DNA of 62,000 nucleotides from Glandiceps talaboti (lineage: Eukaryota > Hemichordata > Enteropneusta > Spengelidae): the NCBI RefSeq assembly GCF_964340395.1, contig NC_135568.1, forward strand, positions 12,209,276 to 12,271,275, read 5' to 3'. Both the position numbers and the translations under genes were made by a program. The notes beneath the pieces were generated by a model. That model saw only the letters and a list, made by a program, of their open reading frames with translations, ran no database searches and was not told where the DNA came from. Below, piece by piece: positions 1 through 62,000 of this stretch (position 1 is its first letter; every line of letters begins with the position of its first letter).

Positions 1-2606
1 TGTGAATAACACCACTGTCATAATTTCAACTTAATGTTTAATATAATTTCCTTTTCTATTATGTAGCTGTAAACATCCACTATACTCCCACATATCCAGG
101 GCTCAAAATTAACAGTAGTCCCATGCCCACAGACTACCAATTCTTGTCATGGGGCTACCACAGTTTGCTGCTGGTAGCCCACTTAGTCTATAATGTACCG
201 TTGATTATGCAATGATTTATAGGATGGAAGATTTACGGACATTTATTTTCCCATAGACAGTATTTGATGGCCATATTGGATTCTAAATGACTTAATTTTG
301 ATAAAATGCTGACCTGAATTTCAACAATTTGTACAACAACCAATGATTTTTAATCTTGATTTTAACTAAGAATAGGTTTGAGAACAAAGTAACATGATTA
401 TTTCTTAAGAGCGTTTCACATTAAATTAAGCTTGCGTAGGTGTCACAATATTGTTCTTCCCGCCGGAAAACACTCACAGTGTGTCTTGTCATCATTTGCC
501 TTTACCTCATTGTGACAAGGTTCCTTATGTCAACTGTAATATCCTCAGCTAAATGAAGGAAATATTGGGGAATTTGTATATGCTATTTTAGCTATTGTTA
601 GACTTTTTGTCTCATATTATTAGTTGAACCTCACATTTGAGATGTTTTAGGAAAGGGACAAATAAAATTAACACACTGTTACTAAAAATGATAACTAAGA
701 ATATTGCAAAGTTAGTAATATTCCTTATTTAAAAAAAAGAGAGATTATTTTGCCTTCTTTTCTTATTGTTTTTAGAAGTCACATTTTCAAATTTTTTGTC
801 TCTTACTTTGAACCTCACATTTGCGAAGCTAAAAATAATACTATATTCCCAATAGTAATAGTAATAGTAAAACAAATTAAAAACAACTAATTTTACCAAC
901 ATATTTCTCTTGTGATGTTTTAGACTATTTTTGTCTCATAGGTTGAATCTTACAACTGAAAGATCTAGGGATTTGCTACTGATGAGTTGCTAAGTAACTG
1001 TTTAATTACTTTGGCGCATCAGGATTACACGATTCACTGTAAATCGTCATGGTTACAGACCACACTTTATAGGAAAATGCAGTCAATTGAGTTAACATTC
1101 AATTTATTATATAATCAGGAAATGCATCCATAAGAGCCAGATTCTTTTATCAGTATCTCACCTTTCACTGTTGTCTTCTTTCATGCTACACTCTATCACC
1201 ATCTTTTCTTTGATATGATATTAGATTCTTACCCTCAAAGCATCATTTGCCTTCATAGAATTTATGTATCAAAGTATCCCATATTTCCACCTACTTCTCT
1301 TCAATTTTTTGTAAAATTCAACATCATGTTATCGTCTACCAGAGTGACTCTATATAACTCTTCGTCACATAGCAACTTCAAAGAAATAACTTGCCTCCTC
1401 ACCCCACATGTACACACATACATGCATATACTATTTGTATGGAACCACACACACACACACACACAAAAAAAAAAAAACAAGTTTGTGAATGAGTTTTAGG
1501 AACCTATCAACACTGGTGGTGCACAACATTCCTAAAGTCCAGGATGGTTTCAGAAAGTGGACCGAAACTGTTTACAAATGCACTCTGGGTCAGAGAAATG
1601 TCATCCTTTGTTAAGGGTTGAAATCAGGAATCTCAGAACACATGTAGAAGAATAGAAGTAACAACTTCACTTACCATGGTGACCAATACATACACACACA
1701 TTACTGCAGTCAGACCATTTAAGAGACTGTCACGTTCTATCTTCCTACCCTGGTCTATTGTCCATGGTTGCAAGTTTAGTATTGAGTGCAGTATACAAGG
1801 CTGTGGCTTGTTGAATTTCTAAATAATTGAAGAAGAAAAACATAGCTCATAAAATGAAAATCATAAATAAGTGGATATATCGACACAAGCTTGTGTGACA
1901 CTGTACGTGTTTTCCATGATGTTCTCAGCCCCATCCCCACCCCAACCCAACCCTATTGCATATCCCATTCAAGAAGGTACCAACCAATTTGTTGCATTGG
2001 TTTTAATATACTGGTAACTTCATTCTATATGTAAATACTGATTTTATGAGGTTTTGGACCCCAAACACAACTCCCCCCCCCCCCCCCCCCCCACCTCCTC
2101 TGCTCCCATCCCTCCATCCCACACCCACTAGCATCCCACCTCAGAAGTTAGGAGCGTGTTTGTTGCTCTGGATTTAACATCCTGGTAACTTCATTCTATA
2201 TATGTAAGTACTGTATTTCTCATTTTCAAACCCCAGTACGTGACCACATCACCATAACAGAAAATCAGTGATTATTCATATTTTTGCTGTTATTGAAACC
2301 CTGTAATGTTAAAGTACAGGGAATGTGATAGTTGCACAAAGCCATAGAGTACAAAAAAGAGACATATTTTTTTTGGTGAACCCATAGTTACATTTGAAGG
2401 GAACCCCAGTAATACATGTATGCCTGGGGGAATACTCGTGTAGGTTTCACCTACATGTAGCACCTTACCCATGCACTGATTACAGCACAGATGGTATGCT
2501 CTAATACAGAATACACACACATCAATTCATCAATCATAACTGTATATCTAGACAGCATCACATCAAATTGGAGTGTTCATTTTCTTGTTTATTTCATTGC
2601 CAATAG
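1..2606. other. Intron (upstream, 5' end outside window)
   Basis: No exon seen. AT-rich sequence with an (AC)n/poly-A tract near 1448-1477, a poly-C run near 2072-2092 and a short duplication around 1990-2030/2165-2210 (the phrase 'ctggtaacttcattctata' occurs twice). Positions 90-180 resemble the 'agtagtcc..agacta' minisatellite seen at 60.3-60.6 kb. It ends with the acceptor ttgccaatag before 2607. Intron status is inferred from the phase-1 acceptor. Confidence 0.7.
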
Positions 2607-55622
<53,016 letters not shown>

Positions 55623-55639
<17 letters not shown>

Positions 55640-55777
55640 GTAAGTGTTTGTCGATAATATATGTGTATATTGAATAAATGTAGAGATATTGTTTGTTGTT
55701 ATCGCTTACATTTTGTAAGTTTATTTTCTACAATTTATATGTGTTTGAATAAATGCAAAGATATAGTTCATTGGTTT
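55623..55777 (+). repeat. Two-copy tandem duplication across the exon 34 donor
   Basis: 55623-55701 (gtcatcgcttatgtcttgta, agtgtttgtc..) is repeated as 55702-55777 (ttatcgcttacattttgtaa, gtttattttc..) with 'ttgaataaatg.a.agatat' in both. The copy retains a gtaagt donor-like string. Confidence 0.88.
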
Positions 55778-56061
55778 GAGAGGGGAGAGTATAAAGAATC
55801 AAAATATTGACCCAAAAACATATAATATGTGAATTGAGTTCAACTATTTCTGCATTTACTTTGTTGTTAATAATATAATTTTAATTGAACCCATTGTTCT
55901 TTTACTCCCATTTTGTTGACTACTGTAACATCATTGTACTTCAATGTGTATGACGTCTGTGTCTGTGAAAAGTTTAGCCTGAATTTTCCCAAATTTACAG
56001 TGCCCTCATATGACTTCCTATCAAAATGATGGCAAAGTGGGTGACTTGAATGTCAACACTT

Positions 56062-56446
56062 CAGTGCTTCTGCTAAGGTTGGGAAACCCCGATAGCAGAA
56101 AGGGGTAAAAATGGCAGTGTTTCCCCATAGAGTGTATGATAATTTTGTTTGGGAACACAGGTAAAATGACATGAGAACCTTGGTAGATTTTGTAACCCTC
56201 ATAAAAAACACTGGTAGGGAACCCTGGTAAAATGACTAGGGAACTCAGGTAGACTTATTCCTACACTTACCTACCCCATCTCCCAAAAAACATCAGTGGA
56301 GAACCCTGGTAAAATGACTGGGCAACTCAGATAGATTTTACCTATTTACCACTCTTGACAAAAAAAAAACTAGTAGGTAACCCTGGTAAAATGACTAGGA
56401 AACTCAGGTAGATTTTACCTATTTACCACTCTTAGCAAATACACTG
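56062..56446 (+). mobile_element. Family-2 TIR element with amplified right end
   Basis: cagtgcttctgctaaggttg start, interior aaggggtaaaaatggcagtg, first right end near 56213 (aaaaaacactg). Then three more copies of 'gaaccctggtaaaatgac..ctcaggtagattttacc' end at 56446 with cttagcaaatacactg. Confidence 0.8.
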
Positions 56447-56529
56447 ACTCTTGTGACCTAAAATAGAATTTTACCACCCAGAAGGGGTTACTAATGGTGT
56501 TTCACAAGAAAGTTGATGTATGTCAGTTA

Positions 56530-56790
56530 TACATCATAAGTTGGCACTCTGGTTATCACTCAGTAAAGGCTAGGGGAATACCAAATTTTGGTATACATAC
56601 ACAGTACATATTTATATGCCAGAAGTTGAAAAGAAAACAAAATGACATATCAATTGAAGAAAAGGAATTAGTTAAGTAAATACATCGACAATGAAAATTA
56701 AATAAAAATATAACTTTAAATTTCTGGCTGGACCACAAAAATAGTTTGTGTCAGTGGTGTGTCAAGTTGGCTTAGAGGGCACTGTACATG
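56530..56790. mobile_element. Family-1 MITE-like degenerate copy
   Basis: Contains 'aataccaaattttggtatac', 'gtgtcaagttggcttagagg' and 'gagggcactgta' (twice), like the interior and right end of the family-1 MITEs. Left end unclear. Confidence 0.5.
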
Positions 56791-58183
56791 ACTTAGAGGG
56801 CACTGTACATGACTTCAGCTTCATACACAGGAGAACAAATTGACCTTCATGTTTTAGTTTGACCCTCTAGTAAAAAGTAAAATATTATTACAGGTGCCAT
56901 GAAATAATATACATTATTCAAATTCTCTGTGATAAATATTTCATGCTCTGGAAAGCTTCCTCCAAAGACGAAATGTAATCATACAAAAATACAAAGTGAA
57001 AGTCCTTATAAAAATAATTACTAATTTTCTAGTAGACATGTCGAGCATAACAACTGTACAACTTTCAATTAACCTTTGGCTGTTTGAGAGAAATAGAACC
57101 TGAAGTCGTTGTATATACCCATTGTGTTAAAATTTATATACAGGCATTGACCCTAGAGTAGCCACCATATACCCACAGTTATTTTAGGTTCACCTTATTA
57201 AAGAATTTGTATTTGAAATGTTGGTGATTTGACTATTTTTAGGAACTGTATTTGGCCAAATAGAAACAGTTATGTGTTTCTGATAACCCAACAGACCGTA
57301 GTTTAAGCCTTCGACCCTAAACATTTTTTTAAACATTTAAAACAAAAAGATAAGAAATTCTTGATCTTCATGTACATCTGTTTTCTTTCCCCAGCAATGT
57401 CTACATATTTGATCAAACTATCACAGAAAGGGTATTCTAACCAACATTTTGTTTCCAAAAATAAAAATACTTAAAAAGATGAAATAAAATAAAATAAATG
57501 CCCAACCTACCTACACTATTTTCTGAGGCCATGTAGTTGGTCAAAGTTTTTGAAGTTTTCCCAAAATATGTCAAACGTCTAAAAAGAAAACAGTTCTTGA
57601 ACGTGAAGTTATATTTGCCAAATAATCTAGTATGTATATACGTTTTTGCTTTAAATCTGATACTAAATGTAGAAATACACAAATACCAAGAAGTGCAACA
57701 TATGTGAAAGTAAAGACCATTTTATGTTGGAACTTATCAACATGATTATACCGTTATGTATATTTCTTCAGCAATAAATGGGTACAAAAATAGCTATAAA
57801 TGTTGGAAATGACTATATTTGTAGTTATTTATTACTATAGGTTGAAATTGTTATTTTTAGTTAGTACACAGATCCAGAACATTAATTCTACATAAACCAG
57901 ACTCTAATCCAGCTTTAGTCTTTAACCTGAAAATAGATTTTTTTAGGCCTCGTTCAGACTGGATTTGTTAAGTCTGCCTCAACTTGGATAACTTTGGAGA
58001 ATTGCTAAGAATTCAATCATCAGAGTTGGCCTTAATGTATTTATTTTACACTCAAATGTTAAGTCAGCTGAAAATCTAATCCCGACAATATAAACTAGAC
58101 TCTCACACCATGACTAGTCTATTAAACCCAACTCTCGACTATAAACTTGTTTCTTTTTTAAGTCGGGTTAAGACCAGAGTCAA

Positions 58184-58409
58184 AGTAACCACCAAAGACC
58201 ATAAAGTTACAGGCTGTGTCCCTTTAAACAAAAGTAACCACCAAAGACCATAAAGTTACAGACTGTGTCCCTTTAAACAAAAGTAACCATCAAAGACCAT
58301 AAAGTTACAGACTGTGTCCCTTTAAACAAAAGTAACCATCAAAGACCATAAAGTTACAGACTGTGTCCCTTTAAACTAAAGTAACCACCAAAGATCATAA
58401 AGTTACATG
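58184..58409. repeat. 49-bp minisatellite
   Basis: Units start at 58184, 58233, 58282, 58331 and 58380 (agtaaccaccaaagaccata, aagttacagactgtgtccct). Confidence 0.95.
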
Positions 58410-59457
58410 GTTGAATGACTGCCTTCATAGCTTTCAAAGTTACAGACTGTCTCTCAAAACAAACATTGCCACCATGAACTGAAAAGTTACAGACTTTGCC
58501 CCTGTACATACTTGAATGACTGCCATCACAGCTTTTACGTCGTCTATTTGTAAACACAGCACTACTTGGAATGTCATCTCTAGATATTGTTTTCATTGGC
58601 TTGTTGATATATATATGTAGTAGTGAACCCAGATTAGATCAGGTCACCTCCAATTAAGTCAAATGTAAACTATGACATTCAGTGGTTTTGTGAAGTTAAA
58701 CTTAAAGTCCCAATTGTGTTCAATTGCAGGGAAAACTGCATTGAAACTTGTTCCTCATCCATTGTCTAGTGTAGTTCCTTCCATGGTCACACATTGCATC
58801 ATGGGAGTCTACAGCCATGTATATGCAAATAGTAGAATATAAATATTCAAAGTTTGAACAAAAAGTACAGACAGTAAATTGGGTTCATACAGTCCTCGAA
58901 ATTATTTGTATTTTGTATTTTAAACCATTTGCTTAGAGTCTTGAAAATTGCAAATCAGTTCTTGAAACTTGTGGAAATGCCAAATTTATGAATTTATCAG
59001 CTACAAAATATAGAACAGTGCTGTTACCACTGACATGTAAAAATGTCGTTGCCATATATCATTGTAAAACAACTGACTTTCTTTATAACAACTGTGCAAG
59101 ACGTGCCTTCACAGAAATATATACTGTTACTTGCTAGAATGTTAAACTAGAAGTAAAATGACTACCTGTTGCTCAAATGCATTTACAAAACATTTGTGAA
59201 AATGACCAGAAAATTGCATAGATTACTGTCAATATGGGATTTAAAATTAAAGCGATACTTTTTACAAATTGTAAGAGACACAGGCTGAAAGTGATGGGAG
59301 TGAGCTTTATATTAAAATCAAGCCATTTACAGAAAAGTCAGAGTCGGGCTAAAAGTGACAAGTTGGCTTTAGTTTAAAGCAACACCAGTTACAGAAAATG
59401 TCAGAGTTAGTCACAAGTGAAAGAAGTTGGAATTTAAAGCAGCACTATATATTTATA

Positions 59458-59690
59458 GAAAAAGTCAGAATTAGTCTAAAACATAAAGTGACAAAAGTTG
59501 GACTATTTATAGAAAAAGTCAGAATTAGTCTAAAACATAAAGTGACAAAAGTTGGACTATTTATAGAAAAAGTCAGAATTAGTCTAAAACATAAAGTGAC
59601 AAAAGTTGGACTATTTATAGAAAAAGTCAGAATTAGTCTAAAACATAAAGTGACAAAAGTTGGACTATTTATAGAAAAAGTCAGCATTGG
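59458..59690. repeat. 54-bp minisatellite
   Basis: Four near-identical units (gaaaaagtcagaattagtct, aaaacataaagtgacaaaag, ttggactatttata). Both strands stay open because 54 is a multiple of three; not a gene. Confidence 0.95.
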
Positions 59691-60309
59691 GTTGAATAGT
59701 GGCAAAATTGGAAAATTTTAGTTTGAAGAAAGTTCCACTATTTACAAAACAAAATTTGGATTTGCAGTGTTCATTGAGTTTACAGTCTTTGATGACAAAC
59801 TCAGAAACTGTTGAGTTTATCAAAGTCATGTATAAACCTAATTATTACCAGCTTCTAAGAATTTGCAAAATTATTGTCTGAAGTCCTACATTTTCCGTAA
59901 CTTCAGAAAACACTGACAAAGCCATGGTGGGATGGATACCTGGTAAATGGTTTAGTGAACTATTAGTAGTTCTTGGTGCAAAATAAAGTTAGATTTATGA
60001 ACATAGAATGAACGTTGGCACAGATAAGCTTTTATCATTCCACTCATAAAGTCTTCAGTGTATCAAGCGCCTTCCTGTAAACAACACACTTTTCATCAGT
60101 TTGCAATTGAATATCATAGAACTCTAGCAAAGTGTTTAAAGTAGGCTGTCCAATATTACAATATACGACCACAACCGTTTCCTGCTGATCAATGTCAAAC
60201 CTTAAGTAGAAGACCAAAGGTCAACATCAAGTTATTTCAGAATGTAAATAAATACCAGCCCCAGGCTAAGTTTATGTGTTATATACCACCACATGTAGGT
60301 TTGTAATGT

Positions 60310-60650
60310 CAGAGCCTGAAATTAGCAGTAGTCCAGGACACATAGACTATTGTATCTAGACTACCAAATTAGAAGTAGTCCAGGACACATAGACTACTAA
60401 ACATCATATCTAGACTACGAAATTAGCAGTAGTCCAGAACACATAGACTACTAAACATTGTATCTAGACTACCAAATTAGCACTAGTCCAGAACACATAG
60501 ACTACTAAACATTGTATCTAGACTACCAAATTAGCAGCAGTCCAGGACACAGACTTCTAAATATTGTAATCTAGACTACCAAATTAGCAGTAGTCCAGGA
60601 CACATAGACTACTAAACATCTTTTTTGACTACTAAATTTATAACTTGGTG
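60310..60650. repeat. 54-55-bp minisatellite
   Basis: About five units of 'ccaaattagcagtagtccag', 'gacacatagactactaaaca', 'ttgtatctagacta'. Diverged pieces continue to about 61240, and a relative lies at the window start (90-180). Confidence 0.9.
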
Positions 60651-62000
60651 GATGTCTGGTTGATCAATAGAAATCAATAGAAAACTATAGCTGAAACAGT
60701 TCACTTGGCTAAAACTGACTACCTAACACATCTTAACAGAAGACTCAAACTTAGAAGGGTGCATAGACTCTTAAATATCATGTCTAGCCTAACAGCTTTT
60801 CAACGGAAATTGATCAAAGTGAAGCAGTTCATTTGACAATTCAGAAATCCGAGTACAAGGCATAGATGTATACTCAACTCAGTAGACCAAGACACAGACT
60901 TCTTCCATCATTGTATCTATAGTCTACCAGCATTATGAGGTGGTTGGCTATCATTATATATCAATTGAAAAAAAAGTAGTTTAAACAGCTCACTAATAGT
61001 AAGTTAAATCTGACTACCCAACATAGATTTGTTACATTTGAGGTCTGAATGTTACCTAGACTACCAAATTTATTAGGTGGCAGTCTGTGAAATCAATGGA
61101 AATCATGACTGGAGCATGAAACAGTTCATGTAGCGTCTGGCTACTCAGTAAGCTTAGAAGTTATATGCAAACCCCAGGCTTGGAGTTAACAGTAGTTCAG
61201 GACATGTAATCTGCAAAACGTATCTAGATAAAGTGACAGTCTGTTAGATCGATGGAAATCAATAGAACTAAATCTGACTAAGTCCAACAGGGCTGAAGCA
61301 AGGACATATCAACATGTAGAGTAGATATACCAGCTGTATGAGACAGTTGTCGGTGGAAATCAAGAGTAGCTGAAACAGCTCACTCAGCTAAATCTGACTT
61401 TCCAAGCATAGAAGTTACATTTTGAAACCTAAATGTCATATGTCATGATAAATTAGTTTCACTGACAAGGATTAAGAGAAAGATAAGACCTCCAAGGTTA
61501 TCGTAGCCACATTGATAGAATCAACATCCTCATTTTTGGAATGCTTCAAGTGCCCTCAGTTTCAACTGACATAAACTATTCCTGCTATTTCTGCTGCACC
61601 AAAGGGTGACTTACATGTGACCCCTTTTGCCAGCAGTCATATAGATACTGCAGACGTAGACATTTTGAATTTTCACTAATTTACGCTCATTTTTTTCCCT
61701 GGAAGGCAAATAGTGACTACGTTGTCTTCATCAAGTTCATGTACATAAACACAGTGTACTAGAGAATCTTTGTAGTCACTAAAATTTAGTCTTTGGAAAG
61801 AAGTAGAAGACTATTAAAAATGGCACAAAATGTTTAGGTTTCAATACATTTTGTGGGAAAATTTGTGTAAATGTTGAAATTTTGTCACTTTTTAAGTGTA
61901 ATTTTGCTACTTTTTTGCCTGAAGTTGATAACTTATATAGATGGCAACACTTTAACGTCCAGTTTTGCCACTTTTAACTCTTACTTTCTTAGAATCTGTA

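Larger units (their letters stand above)
55640..62000. other. Intron, 3' end outside window (6.4 kb)
   Basis: No kinase alpha-G to alpha-I exon found. It holds a family-2 TIR element with amplified end (56062-56446), a family-1 MITE-like fragment (56530-56790), and three minisatellites (58184, 59458, 60340). The rest is AT-rich and nondescript. Intron status is inferred from the open phase-2 donor at 55640. Confidence 0.7.

Noticed and set aside
59398-59721. 107-codon open frame with 18-residue repeats
   Set aside because: Product of the 54-bp minisatellite; both strands are open there.

Overview
The window is intronic and exonic DNA of one very large gene on the + strand of an invertebrate animal, apparently a marine deuterostome or similar; the species cannot be fixed from the sequence. 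The evidence for a metazoan is spliceosomal GT..AG introns, AT-rich introns full of microsatellites and minisatellites, tRNA-derived SINEs, hAT-type MITEs with 8-bp target duplications, and a muscle-type giant protein. I assembled 34 exons (2607 to 55639, about 10.27 kb coding, about 3,424 codons) whose intron phases agree at every junction. The gene is an obscurin/UNC-89 homologue. It is open at both ends: the first exon enters in phase 1 and the last leaves in phase 2 in the middle of a kinase domain.

Protein order: Ig1 (2607-2945), Ig2 (14571-14903), one 4.18-kb exon with an Asn/Thr/His-rich head, an acidic array of about 27 TPSE-type repeats and a terminal IQ motif (22069-26250), then Ig3 to Ig7 separated by Ser/Glu linkers (27647-37454), two consecutive SH3 domains (39224-41280), a RhoGEF (DH) domain (41320-44260), a PH domain (44685-46282), a Ser/Pro-rich linker (46709-46935), a third SH3-like domain (49847-50066), Ig8 and Ig9 (50660-51928) and the N-lobe plus catalytic/DFG/APE part of a protein kinase (52612-55639). 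In the family this protein ties the sarcomere (Ig and IQ contacts) to Rho signalling (SH3-DH-PH) and carries MLCK-like kinase domains. Here the kinase has degenerate Gly-loop and catalytic-loop residues.

Layout: 1-22 kb holds only three exon blocks in long introns with a 59-bp satellite (11.8-14.2 kb), a pentanucleotide array (19.1-19.6 kb), other minisatellites and nested MITEs. The segment 22-56 kb is exon-dense. The segment 55.6-62 kb is intron with 49-55-bp minisatellites and no recognisable exon. No second gene is supported on either strand.

Most interesting: (1) many exon-intron boundaries of this gene (exons ending 27922, 35423, 39373, 43812, 44260, 44867, 50066, 54999 and 55639, and exons starting 40574 and 52612) are the first or last unit of tandem duplications that repeat the exon edge plus its splice site inside the intron; (2) the TPSE repeat domain; (3) the SH3-SH3-DH-PH-SH3-Ig-Ig-kinase order, which resembles the C-terminal half of Trio/Kalirin; (4) a duplicated four-exon Ig/linker cassette.
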